Positions 12,218-23,449 of a stretch of 64,000 nucleotides of DNA are shown here, piece after piece (positions within the stretch are counted from its first letter, which is position 1; every line of letters begins with the position of its first letter). The stretch comes from Agelas oroides. Lineage: Eukaryota; Porifera; Demospongiae; Agelasida; Agelasidae. The stretch is taken from NCBI GenBank assembly GCA_949130485.1, contig OX422184.1, positions 25,899,674 to 25,963,673 on the forward strand. The letters run 5' to 3'. The notes under the pieces were generated by a model. It ran no database searches. It saw only the letters and a program-made list of their open reading frames with translations, and was not told where the DNA came from. Position numbers and translations under genes: made by a program.

Positions 12218-12673
12218 TAGCCTCGTTCCCAGGCCTACCCCGTTTTTTGTTCTTCGGTTTGCGTTCAGTATAATACACAGAGGCGGAAGAGCGCGAAAAA
12301 CGGGGAAGGCCTGGGAACACTTGTCACGTGAATGACGTCTGGTGGACGCGAGGTGGACGTAGGGGGGGCGGTTCCCAACTACAAATACCATACTAGACTT
12401 CATCATCGAACGCTCCAACGGTAGCCCGGACCCCAGACGTTCACGAGATCGACAGTACTTGACTTCACCGGTAAGAAACTCGCTCTAGGATTTATTGCAC
12501 ACGAATTTGTAGTTGGGCACCGCCCCCCCTACGTCCACCTCGCGTCCACCAGACGTCATTCACGTGACAAGTGTTCCCAGGCCTTCCCCGTTTTTCGCGC
12601 TCTTCCGCCTCCGTGTATTATACTGAACGCAAACCGAAGAACAAAAAACGGGGTAGGCCTGGGAACGAGGCTA
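12218..12673. mobile_element. MULE-like MITE with ~168-bp inverted repeats and perfect 9-bp target duplication
   Basis: The arms 12218-12385 and 12506-12673 are complementary with about two mismatches, starting TAGCCTCGTTCCCAGGCC. Both sides carry catgttcgt (12209-12217 and 12674-12682). The near-identity of the arms suggests a young insertion, nested inside the older hAT-like element. Confidence 0.88.
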
Positions 12674-12726
12674 CATGTTCGTCATACATAATACATCTGA
12701 CAATTGCAATTATATCACCTTGGAAG

Positions 12727-12776
12727 AATGACCTTTGTACCCGACCGCGAAGATCGGCCGGGTACAAAGGTCATTC
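12727..12776. repeat. Short hairpin
   Basis: A 17-bp perfect inverted pair (aatgacctttgtacccg and its complement) surrounds a loop of about 16 bp. No T-rich tail or promoter was recognised. Confidence 0.7.
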
Positions 12777-12884
12777 ATTGTGGTGACGTTCTATTACGTC
12801 ATAGAAAGTCGGTGCACGTGCACGTCCCTGTAGTGTAATTAATGTAAAGTATACGGATATTTGCGGAGTATTTTAATAGAATCC

Positions 12885-13016
12885 TGAATTGGATTTCCGG
12901 ATTTTAGAGTGGATTTCCGGATTTCAGTGGATTTCTGGATTTCAGAGTGGATTTCTGGATTTCAGATTGGATTTCTGGATTTCATAGTGGATTTCTGGAT
13001 TTCACAGTGGATTTCT
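12885..13016. repeat. Right subterminal repeat array of the hAT-like element
   Basis: About six copies of the gtggatttctggatttca unit, in the same orientation as the left array at 11816-11975. Confidence 0.8.
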
Positions 13017-13418
13017 GCCGACGGTGTACGAGATTTCTTTCGTGACGGACCCCTCGCTATCTTCTGACTTTCTTTCTTCTTCTGCCTCTCACCGCGATAG
13101 CACGATAACGGCTGGAGCTTTTACAACGATTCAAACGCAAAACAACAGGATAAATCACTAGGTATTGCACCTGCCACTTATCGGTCTAAAAGAAAGAACT
13201 CAAACTTGTCGGCGATTCTCAGGTAATCTCACACTTACGCTAGCTGCTACACGCCATTTTGCTCGAATTAAATATTACTCATAATTACGTCACCAGGGTT
13301 CAACTGAGCACGTGGTTCAGTACTTCGTAGAGAAGGTGAGAATTGAGCGTTGCAGTTTGCAAATCTGATTTCGTGGATCAGTTGACGTGGTTGTGCTGCA
13401 CTTTACATCGAACGCAAT

Positions 13419-13869
13419 ATGCGTAATGTCCGCAAGAAACGAGCGCAGGACAAGCAGAACTACCTGCGAAACAAAGGGGAAAAAAAGGCAAGCGTCCCGT
13501 AATAATTACTGGAAGGACCCGGAGAAACACAGGGCATCTTCCCGGGCGTCCTCCCATGCCTGTTATTGGAAGGACCCTGAGACGAAAAGGGCGTCCTCCC
13601 ATGCCTGTTATTGGAAGGACCCTGAGACGAAAAGGGCGTCCTCCCATACCCGTTATTGGGAGGACCCTGAGACCAAAAGGGCATCTTCCAGGGCATCCTC
13701 CCATACCCGTTATTGGGAGGACCCTGAGAAAGGAAGGGCAGCTTCCCGCGTATCCTCCCATAGTAGTTATTGGAGGAACCCTGACAAAAAAAGGGCAGCA
13801 GCTCGTATGACTAATTTGAAGGCTGCAAAAGCCAAGCTCAAGTGGTATAGACGGTACTATGCCAGCTAG
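13419..13869 (+). pseudogene. Basic YW-DPE repeat protein, frameshifted
   Basis: From an ATG at 13419 the frame encodes a Lys/Arg-rich start (MRNVRKKRAQDKQNY) and stops soon after an A run at about 13480-13490. A one-base shift in that run joins it to a long second frame that reads to the stop at 13867. The second part has five to six repeats of the type YWKDPE-x-x-RASSR-x-SSH, ending in a Lys/Arg-rich tail. From memory, arrays of 'DPEKKRA'-type repeats are common in sponge proteins, some of them N-terminal to Helitron-like helicases; that link is inference. The repeat is partly mirrored at DNA level as a 45/60-bp tandem array. Either a pseudogene, a sequencing error in the A run, or a programmed shift. 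Confidence 0.55.
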
Positions 13870-14642
13870 TGTTTTAACCATCAAGTACTTCATATGACTT
13901 AGAACACTAGCCACTGATATTCAATTTCAAGTTTTATTGTCAACTTTCACATTTCAAATTTGCTTGTTATAGTCATTTACATGCATATAGTACACATACA
14001 AAGTTTACTGCGAGTTGATGGTAGCACTTTGGCTGGTGTCTTCTTAACATCCTCCTTTTGTGTTGTGCCTGAGTCTTCATATTCCTCCAACAAAGCAAGT
14101 GGCAGCCTATTGGTAGCTTGGTATACTCAAACTCTAGTAGCACCGAGTCAACAGTGCATGGCTTCATTCCAAACTTCTGCACTAGAGGTGGCCACAGAAC
14201 TGGCAGTTGTTCAGCTCCACAGACCCCTATGCGTTCGTTTCAAACCGATTTAGACTATAGCTACTCACCATCAAACAGTTCTGTAATGTGGTCTTACGAC
14301 TCAATACTCTGGTGACAGTCTATGGAGAGTTTTTCGGTGAACCCATTAGTAGTCCACGTGAAATGAGCACAGGGTTTATAAGCTTGCATGCAAAGCCTTA
14401 TTAAACTCATCTGCTTTTCACTTGGTTTTTATGAGGCTTTGCTTGGACTGTACTTCTAAACCCCCCGAAGTTTGATGTTTGGATTGACGATTTCACTTCA
14501 AAGTGTTTGAATTTATGACAATTCTTAGCTCTTTCTACTATCATACTGTACACACCATGCATCTTCCCCTCGGCCTACCCTCCCATGTCACTTCTCTCTT
14601 ACCATTCCTAAAAAGCAATACAAAAAAAAAAAAAGAGCAGGA

Positions 14643-15466
14643 ACAAGTCACAAAAAAAGTTTTCTGAATGAAAACAAGTGCATGTAGGGATGGAACCCTC
14701 AAAAACCAACCAAACTAGATGGGAATGACACCACAACAATTTCACACCATCCCTACATCTTGTGCCATTTTGCCAACTATGCACACCAGTAAACTCTCTA
14801 GCCTATTCACACCCACTAAATGAATACTAGCTGTAGTTAGCACTGCTCACTCCACAGCCTTTTACATAAAGACAATCCATATCTGCCATGTTCAGCAGCA
14901 ATAAAATTTCACAACATAACTTACTCCAACAGACCCAGCTCATGCACTCGACAGTTTCTGCATTCAAGACTAGTCTCACAAGCCAGACCCTTTCCGTTCC
15001 ACAGTGCAGATTGCTTTCAGTATCGGCACGCAGAGGAAGACACTAAGAATCGTCATAAATGCTTTGAAGTGAAATTGTAAATCCAAACATCAAACTTCTT
15101 CCCTCTGTGTGCCGCATACTGAAAGCGATCGGTGCTGCGCAGAAAGGGTCTGGCTTGCAAGACTAATTCAAGACAGACCATACCTGCCATTCTCAGCATA
15201 GCAACTACATCACAGCCACCCACACCATAACTCACCCCCCATGCACATCAACATGCACTCCACACCCAGCACTACCCATCCCACTGCCTTCCACAACCCT
15301 CCTATGAACACAACTAACAAACACAAAGCATAGTTGGCAAAATGGCACAAGATGTAGGGATGGTGTGAAATTGTTGTGGTGTCATTCCCATCTAGTTTGG
15401 TTGGTTTTTGAGGGTTCCATCCCTACATGCACTTGTTTTCATTCAGAAAACTTTTTTGTGACTTGT
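14643..15466. mobile_element. Element with 140-bp essentially identical inverted arms
   Basis: Arms 14643-14782 and 15328-15466 are complementary except for one extra A in an A run. Between them lie a 195-bp MITE (14971-15165) and AC-rich sequence. Just outside the left arm, 14467-14531 is an inverted copy of 15044-15105, part of that MITE. I see no transposase and no clear target duplication. The right arm ends where the 36-bp repeat 3' of NLR gene 1 begins. Confidence 0.75.
14971..15165. mobile_element. MULE-like MITE (TAGTCTCACAAGCCAGACCC ends), perfect 9-bp target duplication
   Basis: The termini are TAGTCTCACAAGCCAGACCC and an imperfect complement ending GGCTTGCAAGACTA. Both sides carry attcaagac (14962-14970 and 15166-15174). 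It is the same family as 59848-59956. Confidence 0.85.
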
Positions 15467-15469
15467 GGT

Positions 15470-15540
15470 ACTTTACACTACCTAAAAATACTGCACACAT
15501 TATGGTACTTTACACTACCTAAAAATACTGCACAGTGAGA
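15470..15540. repeat. NLR-associated 36/37-bp repeat, two copies
   Basis: It contains 'ggtactttacactacctaaa' and 'atactgcacacattat'. The block runs straight into the 3' end of NLR gene 1, and the same arrangement occurs at 52510-52606 beside NLR gene 2. The repeat therefore probably travelled with the duplicated gene. Confidence 0.8.
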
Positions 15541-15568
15541 GACACATAATAGTACTTTGGTTACACTA

Positions 15569-18500
15569 TCACAGCCAACGTATTCTGTGGTCACTGGTTA
15601 CTGACTTGTACTTCTCTGGGAGCCACAGGTGCCTCAATGTCTGGTTGTGTTTGAGGCTGTTAATGAGCTGGTGAACCCCCTCTTCCCCGACTGAGTCATC
15701 ACACAGGGTGAGGTACTCCAGTGATGTGTTGTGTTGTAACATGTCTGACATTGAGGAGGCTCCCTCCACACTAATGGGGTTACGATCCAGGTTCAGATGT
15801 TTCAGAGTTGGGTTCTTGTAGAGTACAGCTGCCAGTTCCACTACACATTCGCTGCTGATGTGGCAGTCTTGCAAGTCCAACTTTGTCAGTGATTTGTTCT
15901 TTACTAACGTTTTGGCTACTGCAGTCGCTCCCTCCACATGCTCTCCAATAAGGTTACGGTTCAAGTTCAGGTATTCAAGTGTTGAGTTCTTGCAGAGTGC
16001 AGCTGCCAGTTTCACACCACCTTCACTGCTGATGTGGCAGTCTTGCAAGTACAAGTCTGTCAGTGTGCTCTTGGAGTGGTCTTTGAGTACTGATGCTAAA
16101 CTGTCCACATTCGCCATGCTAAAGTGAGAGTTTGAAATGTCGAGTATTGTCAGAGTACTGTTGTGATTGAGTCCAGTGATGATGCTGGCTACACTCCCTG
16201 AGGACAAGTTGTTCTGGTCAATGTGTTGAAGTGAGTGAGTTGATTTCAGTAGTTCACACAGAGCCTCACAGTCTGGCACCCCAATCCCAGTCATCCACAG
16301 TGATAGTAGTTTCACTCCACTGCCACAGAGTGCCTTGATCACCTCCACAGCACCACTACTGCCTATTGGGTTGTAACTAAGTGAAAGCTCCTCTAACCTG
16401 GACATTGATGGTACTGCCTTGGCCAACAGGTCACAAGCACTCCCATCCAGTTTGTTTTGACTCAGGTCTAGCACTCTCATGTTCTGTAGGATGTGTGGGG
16501 GGATGTTTACAAATGACTGTATGCTTTTGAAAGTGATGTTATTGCCACTGAAGTGAGCATATGAGATGTGTCCCCTGCATCCAGTTCCCCCAGGGGTAGC
16601 ACATCCCTGGCAGAACAGTTCAAACTTTTCATTGTCAATAGAAGTCATGAAAAAGTGCAGTTTCCAGGGGCAGATGGAATGGGAGATGGCATGACCCGTA
16701 ACATAGTAGTCCAGGGGAGTCCAGGAGTAGTGTGACCTGACAACCATCTCATCTGAACCTAGAGTTCTGGTAGTCATTGAAACGTCTTTTGCTTCAAACA
16801 AAAAGTGAAAATAGTTAAGTTTGGTATCCATCAACCTCATCTTAATGTCTGGGGGTATGTTTCCTAACTTTGTGCGACCAGCCAAGAATCTCATGGTCAT
16901 TTTGAAGTGGCCACTCTTAACATGTTCTTGAAACAGTCTTGTCTGCTCATGTGCAGGGAGTTGTGAGATGTGGATGGAGGCCAAGTATTCTTGAAGGGTC
17001 AAGTGGATGAAGTGGTAGGAGGAGGATCTGCCCACAGTGTACAGTTGAGGGACCTCCTGCATCAGGCCGAGGGGGGCAAACCCAGTGGGAAGGTGTGCCG
17101 CAGAGAAAACCAGCTGTTGCCTGTTCAGTATACCCTCATAGGCCATTCTGCACAGGTCCTGGAATTGCTTGTACACATCGGTGGGGAGGTCACTGAAGGT
17201 GGTGACCTTCAACTGCTGTTTGTGGTATACTGGGTGTGTTGAGAGATGGTCTACCAGGGTCTTGAGGGTAAAGGCAGTAAAGAGTTCAGTCATGGTGGTG
17301 GGAGGGGGTGACTCAGTGTGCTGGTTCCAGCCGAACGCTTCTGCTGCCATCTTCGCATTGAAGGTGGTATACAGTGCTGCTCTGATGGCAGGGGTAGAGA
17401 ACAGGTAGTCCTTGTACTTAATTGGGAGGGATGGGTCTGCTTCTTCCTCAGCTTTGTTCAGATACTGCTCTACTGATGGTAACAGTTTAACATGCTGTGA
17501 GATTTCATCCACACATTTCTCTCTGACATATTTCTTGGCTTTCATGGAGGAGGGGTGGTACTCTTGTCCATCAATGGTAATAGTTTCTATCTTTTGTTCT
17601 AAAAAGAACTCACTGCTGGTGCTTTCAATGGCTACCTGTAAGTCCTCCACAAATAGCTCAGGTATAAGCCAGATGATGGTGATGCAACCTTCTTTGATCT
17701 CTTTCAGCCGGAGGTCAAACTCACGCAGGAAAAATTTGCGAGTAATGACTCCCTTTAATTTCTCAAGGTCTTCCAGGGTGCAGTTGTCCCAGTGATGACC
17801 CACCTTTATGACAAACTCTCTGAGTTCTGTCTCAGGGGGAGTTTGTCCCCTCACTGGCCAGCAGTCAATAAAGTCACAGAGCCTGGTGGCCTTTCGGAAA
17901 GACTGGAGATCATGTTTGTAGGATTCCATCTTGTGCTTCAGGTCTTCACTGCCAAACCGGCTCACAACATGTTCCAAAAGGTCAAAGTTCAGGAAGTCCC
18001 AGTAGTTGCCTAGTCTTGCCCAGAGATTATTGAAAGTCATCTCTTGACCAATGTTCATGAGATGCTTATCTATAAACTCTTGGTGTTCGTGTCTTCGAAA
18101 AACATCAAGTGATACAAGCCGGGCATGAAGGCGATGTACATCAATGCCTTTCGCTACCAGTACTTCATATGTGCACTCCGTTAGTTCCAGGAAACGATCT
18201 TCAAGCTGCTTTACATGTTGGTTGACTGAATGTTTGTCCAGCAAAACTGTAGAGGGGTATAGAGAGTCAATTATTAACTCACACATAGCAGACTTAATAT
18301 AGTAATACGTTAGTCAACATTTGCTAGTCATTTCTGAAGGTATTGAACATGCAGACGGCTAACCAAAATGAATGCATTAAGATACCAGTGGTCATGTAGT
18401 AACAGCTAGGTCTGTTACTATAGTGAAATACCAGTTAGTGCTTGTGAGGGGGTGTGTTCACAGTGACAGGTTGTGTGGTTGCTGGTACCTCTGGACTGGG

Positions 18501-19361
18501 GGTGGGACAGTCTAGAGTGCGAGAGGGTGGTAGACTGGGAGGGCATGGAGTTGTGGCAATGGCCAAAGGCTGGGCAGTAGTAGTCCGCTGTGCAGGTACT
18601 GATGAAACAGGTTTGGGTGAGCAGTACTTGCGTTCCAAATCTGTAGCCAGCTTTGCTTCACCAACTACGTTTAGAGCATCTACAACATTTATCCATTTAT
18701 TAGGGATTGAGGATTTAAGCCATGCTGTAAGGGTTTCTCTAAGACAATCAGAGGGGTCACTGTACTGTTTCATGATAGCATCCAGTGTACCAACACTCAC
18801 TCCTAGCTGCACACCAATGTTGTTCCACTTTGCGCGCACATCGTTTAACTCTTTCATTACCACACCCAAGTCATCAACACTTAGCACTGGTCCTGGGTTG
18901 GTCTCAATGTCTCCACTCAACAACAGCAGTAGAGTCAACACCACACCCACCATCGTACTTCCTAGACCAAAGGGGAGGGTGGTGAGAACATGAGAGACAG
19001 CAGAGTGGGATGAGGTATACGATGGACACCCAATGTTTGACCTCACTACTCTGTCCTGGAGGGCCATGGCTGGTAGCACACTGTCGAGTGAAGGAAGCAC
19101 CAGGGGGGTATGTCTGAAGGTCATGTGACGAGAGTGAACACTCCACTGGTGGATAGGGTTCATGTGGTACATGGTTGTTAGCTGTAAATATTCTACTGCT
19201 AGCCCTAACATTGGTAGTATGAGAAGACACATAGAAACCAGGAGGCTGAGACCAGGAGACACATGACCAAGTTGAGAATGGTGGTAGGTGTACTCTCGTG
19301 GCCTTCGGTAACTCTTTATTTTGTTGGTCTTAACTTTCCGGTGTCCAATACTGATTGGCAT
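15569..19361 (-). CDS. NLR-like gene 1: 2A signal - DEATH - (NACHT deleted) - LRR
   Basis: The 5' block is complement(18435..19361), 308 codons. It has a basic start, a hydrophobic segment (~38-63), a second hydrophobic run (~137-149) leading into SGDIETNPGP (~149-158), a canonical 2A-like ribosome-skipping motif, a DEATH-type domain (~163-247), and then a Pro/Thr-rich linker. The 3' exon is complement(15569..18246). Its acceptor follows a good pyrimidine tract (ccctctacag), and its first residues align with exon 4 of NLR gene 2, phase 1. It carries the pre-NACHT helical region, the NACHT-distal helices (FSAAHLPTGFAPLGL, YHFIHLTLQEYLA) and at least six LRRs. Walker A and B are absent: relative to gene 2 about 200 residues are cleanly missing in frame. 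The phase-1 donor expected at the end of the 5' block is not visible where gene 2 has one, so the two blocks may not splice properly. Expected role: innate immune sensing, now possibly ATP-independent. Could be a functional variant or an early pseudogene. Confidence 0.8.
18888..18923 (-). other. 2A-like ribosome-skipping motif of NLR gene 1
   Basis: It encodes LLLSGDIETNPGP-type sequence, matching the consensus D(V/I)ExNPGP. The predicted skip is between G157 and P158 of the 5' block. From published work on sea urchin NLRs (as I recall it), such an N-terminal 2A also acts as a secretion signal when skipping fails. Confidence 0.9.
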
Positions 19362-19516
19362 CTGGAGGGGAGGAAATGAGGGAAGCTATTTATGCAGATA
19401 TCGTCTATGGCAGAAAGAGCTCGCCGCGCACCCGAAGTGACATGCTGCCAAGGACGCGTTATTACAAAGGAAACCTGGTGGCCACTAGGTAGTCTGTAGG
19501 TATAGCCCACCTTGCA

Positions 19517-19537
19517 GCAGCAGCAGCAGCAGCAGCG
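19517..19537. repeat. (CAG)7 microsatellite
   Basis: Seven CAG units lie about 160 bp upstream of the NLR gene 1 start codon, probably in its 5' leader or promoter region. Confidence 0.85.
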
Positions 19538-19659
19538 AGTGTATTGTGTCGTACCGTAGGAACGACAACTACGAAACAAGAACTCGACTTCACTGTCCTG
19601 CTGTCACACGAACCGCACCCACACTACAAAAAATTCATGGAGTGAACACCTGTGTTGTG

Positions 19660-21640
19660 GAATGTCTTCAAAAGGATGCGGAACCTAGTTACAATGAAGA
19701 TGAGAAGAGCTAAAAGGGAATACTATGCAGTTGTTTGTACTGATAGCAAAACCCTAAGAAAGGCTGGACTGCACTAAGAAGCCTTATGGGAAAGCATCAC
19801 AAGGAACCTATCCAAGCCATCCTGAGTGAGGATGGAGAAGTTACTGGCGATCAGCAGATAGCGGAGGTATTCAACAAATACTTCACAAGCCTGTTTGCCA
19901 GTAGTACAAGTGTGTGTGATTTACTCAGTGAGGAAAATGAGTGGTGTGAAACAAGCTTCAAGTTTCGTAAACTTACTATTGAAGATAACCAAAAAGAGCT
20001 AAAATCCCTTGATATGAACAAGGCGACTGGTCTTGACGGGATATCAGCTAAGTGCCTCCGAAAAACAGCCCCAGCAATTGCTGGTAGTTTGAACTATCTG
20101 TTTAATTTAAGTCTTGCAAGAGGAGAAATTCCTCAGGAATGGAAAGCTGCTAAAGTTACACCCATCTTCAAAGCTGGCAACAAGATGAACATAGAAAACT
20201 ATTGGCCAATCTCTGTCCTGCCTGTAGTTGTTAAGGTGTTTGAAAGACTGGTATATTGACAGTTGTATTCTTCTCTGCTAGAAAGAAATCTGTTAACAGG
20301 CTCCCAGTCTGGCTTCAGACCTGGGCACTCTGCATAGGACTTGGTACTCAAGGTGGTTGATGACTGGAGAGGATACCTGGATAATGATGAAATTGTGGGT
20401 TCACTGTTCATAGATCTTTCAAAAGCATTCGATTCAATTGACCACCAGCTGATGTTGCTAAAGCTACAGAATATGGGTGTTGATGGTATTGAGCTTGCGT
20501 GGTTCTGAAACTACCTCTGTGGTCGCATGCAGTGTGTCGCTATTGGTAAGGCGAGGTCCTCCGTAAAACCAATTAGCAGTGGAGTCCCTCAGGGCTCAAT
20601 ACTTGGTCCTTTGCTGTTTATTATTTTTATGAACAATCTGCCAGCTGTTGTCAGTTCCTGCGATATCCAGTTATATGCTGATGATACCATCGTGTACTGT
20701 CATGGTAAGACAGCAGATGAAGTGAAACAAAAAACAGTTGGCTTCAGGACAGTTGTACAATGGTTCCAACGAAATCGGCTTAAGGTCAATATTAAGAAGA
20801 CTCACAGTATGTTTCTAGGGAGGAAGAAAAGGCACTCTGAAATTGAACATCTGTGTGTCGAGCATGACGGCCATACTCTAAGAAACGAGCAAACAGCAAA
20901 GTACCTTGGTGTCTTCTTTGATGACAAGCTCTGCTGGGAACAGCACATTGACTCTGTAAGCAAGAAAGTCAGCAGGAGCCTGGCTGTACTCAGAAGAGTA
21001 AGTAAACATTTAACGTTGAAGACAAGAATGGTGCTATACAATGCAGTTGTGCTGCCTCATCTTGATTACTGTTCAGTAGTATGGGCAAATTGTACTAAGA
21101 AGCTTCAAATGAGGCTGGAAAGACTCCAAAACTATGGTATGCGAGTCATACTACAGGTACCTGCCAGATCACCAAGCAGCATTTCTAGAGCTAAATTGAA
21201 GTGGGTGACATTGGAGCAGCATAGAGCTCTACAACAGCTGAGAGCTGTACATCGATGTGTACATGGAACTGCTCCATGCAAGGTACCTACAGTCACTGTT
21301 CAAACAGCAGCCTGGAACAGTTGGTACACGTGGCCAGCTCAAGCTAAAAGTGCACAATACTGAGCTGTATAGGAAATCATTCCAACACAGTGGAGCCCGA
21401 AGCTGGAATCTTTTGCCAGACCATATCAAGACCACTCAAGACTATTATAAATTCTCAAAACATTACTCAGTACATGTAGCACATTCTCTTCACTGTTTTG
21501 TATGACTTTTGCACTTCCTTCTTATTCTGTTATAGTTTGCTGTGTTATCTGTACTCAGGGCCTCCTGGTAGATCAGCAAAATATGCTGAAGGAGCTACCC
21601 TGTGAAAATAAAGTTTCATCATCATCATCATCACCTATGA
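19660..21640 (+). pseudogene. CR1/L2-like non-LTR retrotransposon (LINE), 5'-truncated and dead
   Basis: The reverse-transcriptase region is clear: a KATGLDGISAKCL block, FIDLSKAFDSIDHQL (motif A), SSGVPQGSILGPLLF (motif B) and YADDT (motif C, ~20673). Three in-frame stops interrupt one reading frame (TGA 20257, TAG 20335, TGA 20506). A frameshift near 21270-21300 moves the C-terminal block (SFQHSGARSWNLLPDHIK) to another frame ending at 21505. Upstream, about 19690-19790, there is a further frame change. No endonuclease part is present. The 3' end has AATAAA-like sequence and a (CAT)n tail at ~21613-21635, as CR1/L2-type elements often have. Clade assignment is from memory of motifs. Confidence 0.88.
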
Positions 21641-21789
21641 CATGAATATTCATATTCAGATATCATCCACAACGCTAGGGCCTAGCCTGAACAGGTGGTA
21701 CAGCTGAGTTTACATTTAGCTGCAAGTCATCATCAGTTCCAAACTGAAACTGAAATGTCCCCAATAGCAGGTCTCGTCTCTTCTTGCTC

Positions 21790-21935
21790 TGTGGCTGAGT
21801 GTGTGTGTGTGTCTGTTCTGTTGTACAACAGTTGGTCTACTGCCATCACTCTCCTCCTGGGAATCAGACCTGTGTGCGTGAGGTGTGTGTGTGAGGTGTG
21901 TGTGTGAGGTGTATGTGTGAGGTGTATGTGTCGAG
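21790..21935. repeat. GT/GTGA-rich low-complexity run
   Basis: Alternating tgtg runs and 'gtgtgaggtg' repeats, followed by GA-rich repeats ('gtgaggggatgg') to about 22030. No gene. Confidence 0.75.
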
Positions 21936-23449
21936 GGTGAGGTGAAGGGTAAATAGGTAAGAGGGGGAGGATGAAGTGAAGGGATGGAGGGTGAGGGGAT
22001 GGATGGTGAGGGGGTAAAGAGGTAAGAGTAGGAAGGCTACATATGCTTAGGATCATACACACAGTCTTGCTATATATTCTTTTCTTGAAAACACTGTCCC
22101 TCCCTTTCTCACATTTTTACTTAGTTTTCCGATGGGCTTGTTGCTGCGTTGCTGTAGTTACTCATCAACAGCAGAGTGCAGGCAGAGGGTGAGGAAGATG
22201 GCAGCCTTACCAACGACAGTGACCCAGACCAGCTCATCACGAGACTGCTGGAAGTGGAAGGAGACCCAGTGACTGCCCTCCTGTGAGTGTGTGAGGATGT
22301 GAGGGTGTGTGAAGATGTGTCTGTGTGTGAGGAAGGGTGTTCAACAGGTGGCCCAATGATAATGAGTTGTAATGTCTTGATCAAGGAGTGGAGGATGGAG
22401 CATTTGCAAGGCAGCAGCTCATATGATCAAATGCAAAGTTGGAATTTTGATGGTTGGCACTGCCTCTCATGTCGTTCTCCTTCCCCCTCGTGTACGTCAC
22501 CACCTCCATACGACCCACACACACACACACACTCTGCAGTGCAGGACAGATACAAGTGCTCTAAATAGTGGCTCCAAAATTCTGTAGCTCGTGCCATATT
22601 CATAGCATTCCTGTAACCACTCTTAGTGAATGAACATGTACATTCATAGCATTCCTGATTCTTTCTGATACCTCATGATTCTCACAGGGTATGTTCTATG
22701 GGGTATGCTACACTCCCATAATGTAATACATTGGTGTGTACCTTCCAGGTCATTGCTGGGATGGTCAAAGGTCAGACTGTCCAACTGACGATAGCCAACA
22801 CCTTAGCTGACTCCAGATACTGAGAGTGCAAAGGTCAAATTGTACTTGTAACAACCTCTTCCCTTCCTCCTCTCTCCCTCTCTTCTTCCTTCCTCCATTC
22901 TCATTCCCTCCCTCATCCTGCCTCATCCACTCACTTCTTTCTTCTGCCCTTTCTTCTGCAGTGAGGTAAGCTCTCCCCTCCTCTCCCTCCCCTCCTCTCC
23001 CTCCCCACCTCCCAGTGACCTCTGTCAATATCTGCCACAGCCTCAATATACATCAAGTTCTTTGCCACACGATCACTCAACAATTCTGACACAAGGTTCG
23101 GATCCCAGAAACTGAGAGAAGCAATGATTTCACATAAGGCAGCTCACACATGCAAATTTCTCTTTCAAAATGTTAACTGTGGTAGAATGACAACGTGTGT
23201 CGTGTGGTTCAAAGGTCATGGACTCACTTCCTTCGGAGGGTAATCCGATGAGGTGATTGTTTGTTGGCCATCTCCATGGAAATGTAGGGTGCTTCAAAAT
23301 CCCGGAGGGGCCTAGCTCACCACTGGGGGGGGGGGGGGTAAGGCATAAGAATGCGCTCACACGCAAATGTGCGATTAGTCTGGCTAGTTCCCTGGTCCCC
23401 AACCTACCGTCACCACAAGACTATATGGGGCACACGACTAGTCAACAAA

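Larger units (their letters stand above)
11771..13056. mobile_element. hAT-like non-autonomous element, 16-bp perfect TIRs, 8-bp target duplication
   Basis: The element begins CGAGGGGTCCGTCACG and ends with the exact complement. It is flanked by ctatcttc at 11763-11770 and 13057-13064. Both ends carry subterminal arrays of a GGATTTCTGGATTTCA repeat in the same orientation, as transposase-binding arrays often look. The interior holds a nested 456-bp MULE-like MITE (12218-12673) and a small hairpin. No transposase frame is visible. An 8-bp TSD fits hAT; the superfamily is inferred. Confidence 0.85.

Noticed and set aside
22158-22282. Plus-strand exon reading EEDGSLTNDSDPDQLITRLL
   Set aside because: It first looked coding, with splice-like borders, but the minus strand reads as the C-terminal end of SNX17 with a proper stop, which explains it better.
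22749-22825. Plus-strand exon VIAGMVKGQTVQLTIANTLADS
   Set aside because: The minus strand matches an SNX17 block (YRQLDSLTFDHPSND); the plus reading has no donor.
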